Origin: CAYYKK01 sp046351395
Lineage (GTDB): Bacteria > Myxococcota_A > Polyangia > Polyangiales > Polyangiaceae
DNA length: 64,000 bases
Direction: 5' to 3'
Assembly: GCA_046351395.1 (NCBI GenBank)
Contig: JAXLYP010000003.1
Span: forward strand, 1 to 64,000
Both the position numbers and the translations under genes were made by a program. Under the pieces are notes generated by a model that worked only from the letters and a program-made list of their open reading frames with translations, was not told the origin of the DNA and did not search any database. This document shows positions 8,116-16,975 of this stretch, in pieces (the first letter of the stretch is position 1; each line of letters opens with the position of its first letter).

Positions 8116-10200
8116 ATGCTCGCTCGCGCCCCCCTCGCGCGCCGCCCGTTCGGCGCGATCACGACGCTCCTCGCACTCACCTCCCTCGCGGCCTGCGACG
8201 ACAGCGGCTCCGCTACGACGGGCAGCGGCGCGTCGACGGCGTCGTCCGGACCGGGGAGCACGACCGGCGCGTCCATGTCGACGGGGACGGGCGGAGCGGG
8301 CGGCAACCCCGTCATCGGCGAGGCGCACCCGCGGATCTACCTGAAACACGGAAACAAGGAGCGGCTCGCGAAGCTCCTCACCGATCAGGATCCCGCGGCG
8401 ACGCGCTTCGCCGACATGGTCGCGACAGCGGAGGGCGGCGGGGACGTCTATGCGTACGAGGCGTGGTACTCGGCGCTCCTCGGCCAGCTCACGGGAGAGG
8501 CCAAACACTGCACGGACGCGATCGGTCGCGTCGACGCGTGGGTCACGGACGAAGAGTCTCGCATCGCCGCGGGTCAGGCGGCGGACGTCGCCGGGGACAG
8601 CTACCTCGAGGTCGGCCCGATCGTCGGCAACCTCAGCCTCGTCCTCGACTGGTGCTACGACGCGGTCACGCCCGCGCAGCGAGCGCGTTGGATCGCGTAC
8701 GCGAACCAGGCCGTTTGGAATGTCTGGCACCCGAACGAGGCGAAGTGGGGCGCCGGCACGTTCGGCTGGAGCGGGTGGTCGATCGACAACCCGTCGAACA
8801 ACTATTACTACTCCTTCTTGAAGGCGACGATGCTCCTCGGGCTCGCGAGCAAGGGCGAGAACGCCGACGCCGACGGTTGGATCACCAAGTTTCGAGACGA
8901 GAAGATCGGCGGGCAGCTCGTCCCGGCGTTCACGAAGGATCTCGCGGGCGGCGGCTCTCGCGAGGGGACCGGCTACGGGGTCTCGATGAAGGGGCTCTAC
9001 TGGCTCTACGACGTCTGGGAGGCGTCCACGACGGAGCGCATCGCGGATCTCACGCCGCACACGAAGTCATCCCTCGCGTATTTGATCCACGAGACCGTGC
9101 CCACGCTCGATCGCGTCGCGCCGATCGGCGATCACGCGCGCGACTCGACGGCGTCGCTCTTCGACTATCACCGCGAGTACGGCCTCGCGCTCGCTTGGCT
9201 CTACTCCGGAGACCCGCTCGCCGCGGCGATGCGCACGTACCTCGGCGCTTGCTCGGTGCCCGAGATGTCCCAGGGGTTCGAGTACGTGTTCGACTTCCTG
9301 TACCGCGATCCGGGCGCGACCTCGGCGCCCCTGTCGACGCTCGCGACGACTTATTTCCCGGCTGGGACGGGGCACCTCTTCGCGCGCTCGGCGTGGGACA
9401 CCTCGGCGACTTGGATCGGCTTCTTGATGGGCCCCTACACGGAGTCCCACGCGCACCACGATCAGCTCTCGCTCCTCCTCTACAAGGATGCGTGGCTCGC
9501 GTACGACGGCAACATCGACACGCACAGCGGCATCTTCCAGGGAGAGGAGGCGCACAGCCTCGTCCGGATCACCAAGAACGGACAGACACTCCGCCAGACC
9601 GAGGGGACCGCGTCGGACGTGTTCGCGCTCCACGACGACGCCGACTTCCTCTACGCGGGCGCCGACGCGACCGCCGTCTATGGCTCGAGCGGCGTGAACC
9701 TCGCCGAGCGCGAGATCGTCTTCCTGAAGCCGGACGTGTTGGTCGTGTTCGATCGCGTCGACGCGGGCGCCTCCGCCTCCCACGTCTGGCAGCTCGCGTC
9801 CCCCTCGGCCGCGACGATCAACGGCAACACCGCGACCATCGGCGGGAACCTCGTCGTCCGGACGATCCATCCGACCAGCGGCTCCTTCGCGAACGTAGCT
9901 CTCCCGAGCGTCGACGCGGACTTCCAGGCCGGCTCGCGGCTCGATCGCACCCAATCGGCGAACGGGCCCGCGTTCTTCCTGCACGTGCTCTCGGTCGACG
10001 GCGCGGTGACGAGCGCCACGGACGCGACCCAGGGAGCCGACGAGGGCGTGGCGCTCTCGCTCACCGGCGGCGTCACCGCGACCGTTCGCTTCCACGAGTC
10101 CGGGCACGGGGGGACGCTCCAGCTTTCGAAGGGCGGGAACGTCGTGTTCGACGGCGCGCTCCCGCAGGGCGTGGCCGCGCCCCCCGTCCTCGCGCCCTGA
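8116..10200 (+). CDS. Heparinase II/III-family polysaccharide lyase lipoprotein
   Basis: A 694-residue secreted lipoprotein (lipobox LAAC at residues ~24-27) with a Ser/Thr/Gly linker to residue ~60. An alpha/alpha-barrel domain follows, with IDNPSNNYYYSF at ~224-235 (the Asn/Tyr region of heparinase II-type lyases). Then comes a beta-sandwich domain with the HAHHDQLSLLLY signature at ~445-456, which carries the catalytic/metal His of this superfamily. This architecture fits lyases acting on uronic-acid polysaccharides such as alginate or glycosaminoglycans; the exact substrate is not deducible. The following gene encodes a beta-helix lyase-like protein, which supports polysaccharide breakdown. 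Confidence 0.85.
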   Translation: MLARAPLARRPFGAITTLLALTSLAACDDSGSATTGSGASTASSGPGSTTGASMSTGTGGAGGNPVIGEAHPRIYLKHGNKERLAKLLTDQDPAATRFADMVATAEGGGDVYAYEAWYSALLGQLTGEAKHCTDAIGRVDAWVTDEESRIAAGQAADVAGDSYLEVGPIVGNLSLVLDWCYDAVTPAQRARWIAYANQAVWNVWHPNEAKWGAGTFGWSGWSIDNPSNNYYYSFLKATMLLGLASKGENADADGWITKFRDEKIGGQLVPAFTKDLAGGGSREGTGYGVSMKGLYWLYDVWEASTTERIADLTPHTKSSLAYLIHETVPTLDRVAPIGDHARDSTASLFDYHREYGLALAWLYSGDPLAAAMRTYLGACSVPEMSQGFEYVFDFLYRDPGATSAPLSTLATTYFPAGTGHLFARSAWDTSATWIGFLMGPYTESHAHHDQLSLLLYKDAWLAYDGNIDTHSGIFQGEEAHSLVRITKNGQTLRQTEGTASDVFALHDDADFLYAGADATAVYGSSGVNLAEREIVFLKPDVLVVFDRVDAGASASHVWQLASPSAATINGNTATIGGNLVVRTIHPTSGSFANVALPSVDADFQAGSRLDRTQSANGPAFFLHVLSVDGAVTSATDATQGADEGVALSLTGGVTATVRFHESGHGGTLQLSKGGNVVFDGALPQGVAAPPVLAP

Positions 10201-10263
10201 GCGAGCCGGGTCGACCGCACGAGGCCCCGCGCCCGCGCTCGAGTCGTGCCATCCTGCGGGGCG

Positions 10264-11733
10264 ATGAGACTGCTCGCGCTCCTTGCCTTGGCCGCGCTCG
10301 TGCCCGGCTCCGCGTTCGCGGAGGTCGTCCCCGTGTCCGACGAGGCGTCCCTCGAGGCGGCGATCGCGGCGGCGAAGCCGGGGGACGAGATCGAGCTCGC
10401 CGACGGCGTGTACGCGTCGACGGGCATCAGCTGCAGCGCGAACGGCACCCCGGCGGCGCCGATCATCGTCCGCGCGGCGAACCCGCTCGGCGCCAAGATC
10501 CGGTTCGACGCGCTCGAGGGCTTCAAGGTGAGCGGGGACCATTGGCACTTCGAGGGTCTCGAGGTCACGGGCGTTTGCGCGAACGACAGCGACTGTGAGC
10601 ACGCGTTCCACGTGGGCGGCGCGAGCGGCTTCGTGCTCCGAGGCGTCACCGCCGTGGACTTCAACGCCCAGCTCAAGGTGAACGCCGTCCAGAGCGGCGG
10701 GTCGTGGAAGCTCCCGAATGGCGGGCTCGTGGAGGGCTGCGACTTGCACGACACGCACCCCCGAGCGACGTCGAACCCCGTCACGAAGCTCAACATCGAC
10801 AGCGGTGACGACTGGGTGGTCCGTGGAAACCTCATCCACGACTACGAGAAGGGGCAGGGCGACGGCGTCTCGTACGGCGCGTTCCTGAAGTGCGGCGGGC
10901 AGCGCGGCGTCATCGAGCAGAACTTGGTCCTCTGCGAGCGCGATTTCTCCGGCGGCACGCGCATCGGCCTCTCGCTCGGGGGCGGCGCGTGCGCGCCCCA
11001 GTTTTGCGAGCCAGCGTTCGACGCGAGCACCGCGTGCGTCGAGCATCACGACGGCGTCGTGCGCAACAACATCGTCGCGAACTGCAGCGACGTCGGGGTC
11101 TACGTGAACGCGAGCGCGAACAGCCGCGTGCTCTACAACACGCTGATCGGCACCGCGGGCATCGATTTTCGGTTCGCCGCCACCACCGGCGTCGCGACGG
11201 GGAACGTGCTCGCCGGCAACATCGAGAACCGCAACGGGGCGACCGCGACGTTCTCGGACAACCTCGAGAACGTCGCCCAGAGCGACTTCGACGGTTGGTA
11301 CATGACGCCGCTCACCGGCGACCTTCGGCTGAAGGGCGCGCCCACCGCGCTCCTCGGCAAAGGCCCGACGCTCGCCGACGTGACGGACGACTATTGCGCT
11401 CGCGCGCGCGGCACCGAGAGCGATCTCGGTGCGCTCGAGAGCTCGCTCGGCGACTGCGAGACGACGACGCCGCCCGCGACGTCCTCGTCCACGGGGGCGG
11501 GCGCGACGACGACGGGCGCGACGGGCGCCGGCGCGACGGGCACCTCCTCGACGGGGTCGTCTTCGTCCTCGGGGAGCGGCGGCGCGGGTAGCGATGGGGG
11601 CGCGGACGGCTGCTCCTGCCGCACGCGGTCGGGCGGAGCGATCTCGACGGCGGAGCTCGGCACCCTCGCGGCCCTCGCCCTCGGCGTCGCCCTGCGGCGC
11701 CGCCCGCGCGGATCGAGAGCGTCTCGCCGATGA
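10264..11733 (+). CDS. Parallel beta-helix protein (PL6 chondroitinase-B-like) with MYXO-CTERM anchor
   Basis: A 489-residue secreted protein. A signal peptide (MRLLALLALAALVPGSAFA) precedes a right-handed beta-helix, starting with a typical segment (LEAAIAAAKPGDEIELADGV) and continuing with repeated N/V-rich coils to ~380. This resembles polysaccharide lyase family 6 (alginate lyase/chondroitinase B). A Ser/Thr/Gly linker (~400-450) leads to DGCSCRT, a hydrophobic segment and RRRPRGSR, which is the MYXO-CTERM C-terminal sorting signal of myxobacteria for surface anchoring. The ATG at 10264 is preferred over an upstream GTG because it begins the signal peptide. It follows the heparinase-like gene and overlaps the next lipoprotein by 4 bases. 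Confidence 0.8.
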   Translation: MRLLALLALAALVPGSAFAEVVPVSDEASLEAAIAAAKPGDEIELADGVYASTGISCSANGTPAAPIIVRAANPLGAKIRFDALEGFKVSGDHWHFEGLEVTGVCANDSDCEHAFHVGGASGFVLRGVTAVDFNAQLKVNAVQSGGSWKLPNGGLVEGCDLHDTHPRATSNPVTKLNIDSGDDWVVRGNLIHDYEKGQGDGVSYGAFLKCGGQRGVIEQNLVLCERDFSGGTRIGLSLGGGACAPQFCEPAFDASTACVEHHDGVVRNNIVANCSDVGVYVNASANSRVLYNTLIGTAGIDFRFAATTGVATGNVLAGNIENRNGATATFSDNLENVAQSDFDGWYMTPLTGDLRLKGAPTALLGKGPTLADVTDDYCARARGTESDLGALESSLGDCETTTPPATSSSTGAGATTTGATGAGATGTSSTGSSSSSGSGGAGSDGGADGCSCRTRSGGAISTAELGTLAALALGVALRRRPRGSRASRR

Positions 11734-12449
11734 AGGCGTCGCGCGCCGCGGAGGCGCTCACGTTGGCGGCGGCGCTGCTCGTCGCGGGCTGCAGCAAGAA
11801 GCGCGCGGAGTGCGAGCGGATCGGGCGCATCTTCAGCGCGGCGGACCGGGACATCCAGCGCGTGGGGCAGGGCTCGGGCGCGAGCAGCGAGGAGGTCGCC
11901 CAGCAGCTCGACGAGATGGCGCAGATCGCGGACCGCGCGGCGCGCGAGCTCGGAACGCCTCCGTTCACGCTGCCCGAGCTCCAGCGGTTCGCGCGCGACT
12001 ACCTCGCCGTCACGACCGAGGTCACGGAGAACGCGCGGCGCGCCTCCGAGGCGCTTCGAGGCGCCGGCGAGAGCGATCCGATGGACGCGGCGTCGAAGTC
12101 GACCCGCGAAGCTCACGACGCGTTCGAGGCGGCGTGCGACGCCGCGCCCGACGAGGCCGCGCGATGCACGGCGTTTCGGGACGCGATCCAAAGCCTGCCC
12201 GACGACGCTTCGAAGAAGACCGAAGCGGAGAAGGCGCTCGCCGCGATGGAAGGCGTTCGCTTCCAGAGCAAGGCGGTCGCGGACACCGCGACCGCGCTCG
12301 TCGCCTCGTTCCGATCGCTCACGCGAGCCGTCACCGACGCGGACGCGACGCTGAAGCACCTCTCGGAGCTCGAGGAGAAGGTCGTCGACGCGATGTCCAA
12401 GATGGAGCCCATCGTGGACGAGGCGGGGAAGTTCTGCGACGGCGGTTGA
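11730..12449 (+). CDS. Lipoprotein, helical, unknown function
   Basis: A 239-residue lipoprotein: the signal ends in VAGC at about residue 21. The mature part is predicted mainly helical, with heptad-like stretches (VAQQLDEMAQIADRAARELG, and again near the C-terminus), and four Cys that could pair. No known domain is recognised. Its ATG overlaps the stop of the beta-helix protein gene (ATGA), so it is translationally coupled to that gene, but the sequence does not reveal a role in polysaccharide use. Confidence 0.7.
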   Translation: MKASRAAEALTLAAALLVAGCSKKRAECERIGRIFSAADRDIQRVGQGSGASSEEVAQQLDEMAQIADRAARELGTPPFTLPELQRFARDYLAVTTEVTENARRASEALRGAGESDPMDAASKSTREAHDAFEAACDAAPDEAARCTAFRDAIQSLPDDASKKTEAEKALAAMEGVRFQSKAVADTATALVASFRSLTRAVTDADATLKHLSELEEKVVDAMSKMEPIVDEAGKFCDGG

Positions 12450-12489
12450 TACGCTGGAAAAATTCGGCGGAGGACCGCGGCTGGACGGA

Positions 12490-12502
12490 GCGCCTTCGGC
12501 GC
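12490..12502. terminator. Short hairpin between convergent genes
   Basis: GCGCC-TTC-GGCGC, a perfect 5-bp stem, lies between the convergent lipoprotein genes and is followed on the plus strand by CCTTTATTT. It could terminate the plus-strand polysaccharide operon. The same stem with a TTN loop recurs at 34238-34250 and 52817-52829. Confidence 0.4.
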
Positions 12503-12507
12503 GCCCT

Positions 12508-13041
12508 TTATTTCTCGCGCTTCATCTTGAAGACGAAGCCCGTCCCGCTCACGGCATCCAGCGTGTCGAGCGTGACATGGCTGAGCTTGTACACGAGCGC
12601 GCCGAGGTACTTCGTCGCGAGCAGGGTGAGCGTATCCCCCTCGAGCTTCCACTTCCCGCGGCGCTCCGAGGACGAGAGCGGACCGCCACCGACGCTCGTC
12701 TCGTACGTGAGGACATAATCGCCCTCGGTCTCGGTCGCGCCGGCCGTGAGGTTCCAAACGTCGCGCGTCGTCACGCCCAGCTCCTCGTAGGTGTTGCCGG
12801 CGCGCCACCGCCCGAGGATCTGCCGTGCGAGCGACGCGGGCTCGGAGCTCGTCGGCGCGACCGGACTCGGAGCGGACGGAGCAACCGGAGCCGACGGAGC
12901 CGCGGACGCCACAGCGGAAGAGGAGCCCATACCCGACGCGCTCGCGCTCGTCGCGCTCGACCCCGACTGGCCGGTCGGCGGCTGGGCGCACGCGCCGAGG
13001 ACGAAGGCGCCGAGCCACGAGCGCCGCGCCCAGCGCTCCAC
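12508..13041 (-). CDS. Small lipoprotein, unknown function
   Basis: With the GTG start at 13041, a 177-residue lipoprotein. The short signal (RRSWLGAFVLGAC) ends in a lipobox and is followed by a Ser/Ala/Pro-rich linker, including PSAPVAPSAPSPVAP, to about residue 75. The C-terminal ~95 residues form a compact beta-rich domain starting at LARQILGRWRAGN and ending TGFVFKMKREK; the GRW start and beta pattern suggest a lipocalin-like or META-like fold, but this is not certain. Starts at 13077 or 13089 would only lengthen the N-region. It is convergent with the preceding lipoprotein and divergent from the M61-like gene. Confidence 0.65.
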   Translation of the reverse strand: MERWARRSWLGAFVLGACAQPPTGQSGSSATSASASGMGSSSAVASAAPSAPVAPSAPSPVAPTSSEPASLARQILGRWRAGNTYEELGVTTRDVWNLTAGATETEGDYVLTYETSVGGGPLSSSERRGKWKLEGDTLTLLATKYLGALVYKLSHVTLDTLDAVSGTGFVFKMKREK

Positions 13042-13183
13042 GAACCGGCCGGCGCTAGGCAGACGGGAGATCGACACGCCGATCGACACTACCCGAAAGC
13101 GCGGGAGGCAACACCATCGCCGCCGGGTCTCACGCGTCAGCCGAGGTCCAGTCCGGCGGACAGCTCGCGGCGCTCCGCATGAT

Positions 13184-14998
13184 ATGACACTCCCCGTGAC
13201 GCGCTCCGCTCGGGTTCTGATGCCGTGCCTCATCGCGCTCTCGGCAGCGGGGTGCGGCGCCGCGACCTCGCCGCCATGCAAGAGCGACGCGCGCGCGGCC
13301 GGCTCCGCGGCGGTGCCGACCGCATCCGGTTCAGCCGCCGCTTCGCCCGACGATGCGCCGCCCGAGCTCCTCCTCACGATTCATCCTTCACCCGCGCCGG
13401 CGCCGCGCGTGCGGATCCGGGCGACGCTCCGCGGGTCGAGCGGAGTGGACGCGTCTCGCTGGTCGATGGCCGCGTCGGCGCACGCGGCGCTCGACGGGGC
13501 GGTCACGTTCGAGGATGAGCGGGGCGCGATCGAGGCCGCATGGAAGGACGAGGGAGCGCGCTCGCGGGCGACGCTCGGTCGCGCGCCGTCGGGCGATCTA
13601 TCGGTCGCGTGGACCGTCGCGGGCGTCACCCCCGCGTACCCGACCCCGGAGGCGGCGATGGTCGACCCGGACCGGTTCGACGCGCCCGGAGAGGCGCTCC
13701 TCCTCCTGCCGGACGCGATGGAGGACAAGAGCGTCCCCGCGTCGATCGAGATCGAGACGCCCGAGATCGGCTCCAAGGAGTTCGTGCGCGCGGCGTCGAG
13801 CTTCGGCTTCGGGAAGGTGCGGACGACGGTCGCGAGCGGGCGCGCGCTCCGATCCGCGAACTTCGTCGCAGCGCTCATGGGCAAGGCGATCTTCGAGGCG
13901 CCGGAGGGCCGGGACGAGGCGGTGTGGATGGGGTACACGGCGTTCGATCCGAGGCCCGCGAGCGCGGACATGGCGGGGTTTCGCACCGCGGTGAAGGAGA
14001 TGTTCAAGCCGAGCGACGGCACCCTCGCGACCGTGCTCTTCCTCGCCGATCCACGGCCCACGGGCTCGTTCGTCGTCGCGCGGCGCACGCACGGCGTCGT
14101 CCTCCGGATCGGCCCGGGGGAGACTTGGTCGGGGCCCGTACGCATCGCGGCGGCGGCCGCGCTCCTCCACGAATGGATCGGCGATCGGCTCTGGATCGGC
14201 CCGACGGACGAGGGGCACGCGGGTGAGGCCTATTGGTTCAGCGAGGGCGTCGTGCGCGGGCTCGCGCGTGATCTCTTGTTTCGGTTCGGCCTGCTCACGC
14301 CCGGCGAGAGCGCGTCCGAGGTCGAGGCCCTCGCCTCACTCACGGCGACGTCTCCGCTGCTCCACGGCGAGGGCGCGAAGACAGACAATGCGTCGCTCGG
14401 CGCGCGCGTCGCCGAGGCCGGGGTCACCCCGATCCTCGTCGCGCGGGGCGCGCTCTACGCGGCACGGATCGACGCGCTGATCCGCTCGAAGAGCGGCGGG
14501 AAGCGCGCGCTCATCCACGTCGTCACCGAGCTCTACGCGAAGGCCGCGAAGGCGCAGGCGGCGCTGCCGACCTCCGCTTGGGTCGAAGCGATCCGCGCCG
14601 AGCTCGGGGACGCCGAGGCGGACGCGTTCGACGCGATGATTGGGCAGGGCAAAACGATCGACGTCCCGGACGGCGCGCTCGGCCCCTGCTTCCAGCGCGC
14701 TCCGCGGAGCTTCGTCGCGTTCTCGCTCGGGTTCGACAAAGAGGCGACGAAGCGCGCCGAAGGCCGCCGGATCACGGGCCTCGACCCGAAGGGCCCGGCC
14801 GCGAGCGCGGGGGTGAAGGAGGGGGACGAGCTCGTGAGCGTCGACGTGACCGACGGCCGCGCAGACACTCCCGTGAAGCTCGTCGTCCGGAGAGCAGACA
14901 AAGAGGTGACCTTCCAATTCCTCCCCGAGGGCGGAAAAGGAAAGGGGTTCGGCTGGAACCGAAAGCGCGACGTCCCGGAGGAGAAGTGCGCCGGCTGA
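13184..14998 (+). CDS. M61-like (glycyl aminopeptidase) lipoprotein with PDZ domain, probably inactive
   Basis: A 604-residue lipoprotein with signal MTLPVTRSARVLMPCLIALS followed by the lipobox AAGC. The middle part resembles M61 peptidases: LLHEWIGDRLW (~327) sits where HExxH zinc sites occur, and AYWFSEGVVRGLARD (~345) matches the downstream Glu helix (WFxEG). The second zinc His is replaced by Gly (HEWIG), so zinc-dependent catalysis is unlikely. A C-terminal PDZ-like domain follows (~500-590, with ITGLDPKGPAASAGVKEGDE). The likely role is periplasmic binding or scaffolding. It has its own transcription unit, divergent from the lipoprotein at 13041. Confidence 0.7.
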   Translation: MTLPVTRSARVLMPCLIALSAAGCGAATSPPCKSDARAAGSAAVPTASGSAAASPDDAPPELLLTIHPSPAPAPRVRIRATLRGSSGVDASRWSMAASAHAALDGAVTFEDERGAIEAAWKDEGARSRATLGRAPSGDLSVAWTVAGVTPAYPTPEAAMVDPDRFDAPGEALLLLPDAMEDKSVPASIEIETPEIGSKEFVRAASSFGFGKVRTTVASGRALRSANFVAALMGKAIFEAPEGRDEAVWMGYTAFDPRPASADMAGFRTAVKEMFKPSDGTLATVLFLADPRPTGSFVVARRTHGVVLRIGPGETWSGPVRIAAAAALLHEWIGDRLWIGPTDEGHAGEAYWFSEGVVRGLARDLLFRFGLLTPGESASEVEALASLTATSPLLHGEGAKTDNASLGARVAEAGVTPILVARGALYAARIDALIRSKSGGKRALIHVVTELYAKAAKAQAALPTSAWVEAIRAELGDAEADAFDAMIGQGKTIDVPDGALGPCFQRAPRSFVAFSLGFDKEATKRAEGRRITGLDPKGPAASAGVKEGDELVSVDVTDGRADTPVKLVVRRADKEVTFQFLPEGGKGKGFGWNRKRDVPEEKCAG

Positions 14999-15159
14999 TC
15001 GGTATCGGTTACACCGCGCGTTCAGGGGTACCGACTCGCTCGGCTGATCGTCAGGGCGACTACAGCGCCAGCGACGCGTTCCCGTGGAACTCTACCTGCC
15101 TGCGGCAGGACATCATGAAGGAGGGGGCGCTCCCGCCGCAGTTCGCGGAGGAGTGGTAG

Positions 15160-15402
15160 ATGCGCTCCGCGGTGGAAAGGCCGTCCCCGTGGATCGCACT
15201 CGCCCTCGCACTCCCTCTCGGTGTCGCTGGGTGCGCCGCCACGACACCGACCGGAGGCGACGCCCCATCCGCGTCGTCGCATCCGACCGCGCTGCGGAGG
15301 ATTCGGCCGAGGCTGCCGCAGACAATCCGCGTTCGAGCGCCGCGAGCCTCGCGTCCGCGTCGATCTGCTCCACCGCACGCCCGACCGCGCGCCGGGGCCT
15401 GA
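15160..15402 (+). CDS. Short putative lipoprotein, possibly frameshifted
   Basis: An 80-codon frame with a strong ribosome site (GAGGAG, 15147-15152) and a convincing lipoprotein signal, RPSPWIALALALPLGVAGC, followed by a Thr/Ser/Ala linker. After about residue 45 the reading becomes Arg/Pro-rich with poor third-position GC, while the +1-type frame reads SDRAAEDSAEAAADNPRSSA, so a frameshift near 15285-15300 is possible. Competing minus-strand frames here also look partly coding. The secreted N-terminus is the part I trust; the downstream end is uncertain. Confidence 0.4.
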   Translation: MRSAVERPSPWIALALALPLGVAGCAATTPTGGDAPSASSHPTALRRIRPRLPQTIRVRAPRASRPRRSAPPHARPRAGA

Positions 15403-15436
15403 ACCGTCGCGGGCGGTCGTGGCTCCGCGCGCGGAC

Positions 15437-16975
15437 TCAGCGCGCGAACTTCAGGATCAGCGTGTCGACGGACAGGTTGTTGCTGACGATCGCGGTCCCG
15501 CCGACGTTCACCGTCCCGCGGTAGCTGAACGCGGCCCACACGCCGGTGTCGTCGGCCGCGACTGCACGCGGGACGATGTAGTTGTCGGTCGGCGCTTCGG
15601 TCGCTATCTCGGTCGTCCAGACCTGTGCGCCCGTCCCGAGATCGAGCTTCGTGAGGAACGCTCGCTTCCCGTTGTCGAGTCCGAGACAATCCTGCGTGGC
15701 CGACGTCGGATCGGCGCCACACGCGAGCACGTACACCGCGCCGCACCCGGGCGTCCCGACGGCCGCGACGTCGACGACGGCGTCGAACGCGGGCCGCGCG
15801 AGCTCCGTCGTCGTGGGGTACGTCCACAGCGCCTGGCGCGTCGCTGGATCGATCGCGGCGACGAACTGATCCGTGTCGCTCGCGGCGGGCAGAGCGGCTC
15901 CGCCGACGGCGAACGATCCCACGTACGCGCCGCCCACGACGACGCGCCCCCCTGCGTAGCGGATCACGCTCCCGAACGACGCGTTCGGCGAGTTGACGGT
16001 CACGTGTGTCTCCGTGGTGCCTTCGCCCGCGGGCCAGCTCGAGACGAACGCGGCGCCCGTGCAGTTCCCTGGCGCTGCGCACGCCATGCCGGTCGACCAG
16101 ACGCCGCCGCCGTCGTCGACGGCGACACCGCCGTAGGGCACGAACGCCCCGCCGACCTGGGCCTCGTTCGCGATCTCCGTCATGAGGAGGCCCTGGCTCG
16201 AGCTCGAGGCGTCCGATCGGAGCATGTAGTACCAAAAGGTCAGCTCATCGGGCGCGGTGTTGCCCCACGCGCTGCCGCGGAGCACCTGCAAGCCTGCTGC
16301 GTCCCCCTTCGCGTTCGCCGCGACGTCGATCGACGAGCCAAGCCCGTCGCCCGCGTCCTCGAGGGAGACCGTCGTCGCCGAGAAGTACGCGTTCACCGGC
16401 GTCGACGCCGATTTCGGGTAGAACATCGTCCCCGTTGCGCACGGATCCGCAGTCCCGAGCCCGAACGCCGCCATCGATGGCGGATTCGCCGTCGGCACCA
16501 CGAAGCTGACGAGCGGTCGACCGTTGAGCAGGCCCATGCGGCCCGTGGTGAAGTAGCCGTTGAGGCTCGTGCACGCCGTGCCGTACCCGATGACGTCGAC
16601 CGGACCGCTGTCCTTGAACGACAGCAGGTAGACGATGTTCGCCGCGCCCGGGGACAGGTTTGGGAAGTTCTGGATGCCGTTGAAGTTCGTGCCCCAGACG
16701 TCGAGCTCGTCGCCGACCCGCGCGAGCCCGCTGACGTGAACGGAGTCGGAGTCGTTGCCGTTCGGGCTGGTGCCGTGCCACACGAGCTCGGGTGGGGGCG
16801 CGACCGTCGTCCCCGGATCGCACGGGCCACCGCCGGCACCGGTCGTGGTCGTGCCGCCGCTCGTCGCGCCGGTTCCGCTCCCGACATCCGGGAAGTCGAG
16901 CACCCAGCTGCAGCTGGACACCGCGACCAGGAGGGATAGGGCGACCACGGCTCCGCGCAGCGTGCGAGCGCTCAA
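15437..16975 (-). CDS. Secreted lipoprotein, beta-propeller-like repeats
   Basis: A 512-residue lipoprotein starting at TTG 16975. The choice of TTG is supported by an AGGAGG site six bases upstream, by the signal peptide (RGAVVALSLLVAVSSC, lipobox SSC) and by overlap with the stop of the preceding gene (TTGA). The mature part begins with a Gly/Thr linker and then consists of repeated beta segments such as PYGGVAVDDGGGVWSTGMAC and VAADDTGVWAAFSYRGTVNV, typical of SBBP/propeller-like surface proteins of myxobacteria. It is the last gene of the kinase-TPR/PEGA-lipoprotein operon. Function unknown; surface display of a binding protein is plausible. Confidence 0.75.
   Translation of the reverse strand: MSARTLRGAVVALSLLVAVSSCSWVLDFPDVGSGTGATSGGTTTTGAGGGPCDPGTTVAPPPELVWHGTSPNGNDSDSVHVSGLARVGDELDVWGTNFNGIQNFPNLSPGAANIVYLLSFKDSGPVDVIGYGTACTSLNGYFTTGRMGLLNGRPLVSFVVPTANPPSMAAFGLGTADPCATGTMFYPKSASTPVNAYFSATTVSLEDAGDGLGSSIDVAANAKGDAAGLQVLRGSAWGNTAPDELTFWYYMLRSDASSSSQGLLMTEIANEAQVGGAFVPYGGVAVDDGGGVWSTGMACAAPGNCTGAAFVSSWPAGEGTTETHVTVNSPNASFGSVIRYAGGRVVVGGAYVGSFAVGGAALPAASDTDQFVAAIDPATRQALWTYPTTTELARPAFDAVVDVAAVGTPGCGAVYVLACGADPTSATQDCLGLDNGKRAFLTKLDLGTGAQVWTTEIATEAPTDNYIVPRAVAADDTGVWAAFSYRGTVNVGGTAIVSNNLSVDTLILKFAR

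Noticed and set aside
14998..15159. Plus-strand frame ending in CLRQDIMKEGALPPQFAEEW
   Set aside because: No start codon after the stop of the M61-like gene except an internal ATG near the end, so it cannot be a gene of useful length.
15060..15373. Possible minus-strand small gene opposite the short lipoprotein
   Set aside because: Coding-like fragments exist in two frames (MEQIDADARLAALERGLSAA and a C-terminal stretch) but they need a frameshift and lack a ribosome site; the plus-strand lipoprotein signal is stronger. Not excluded.
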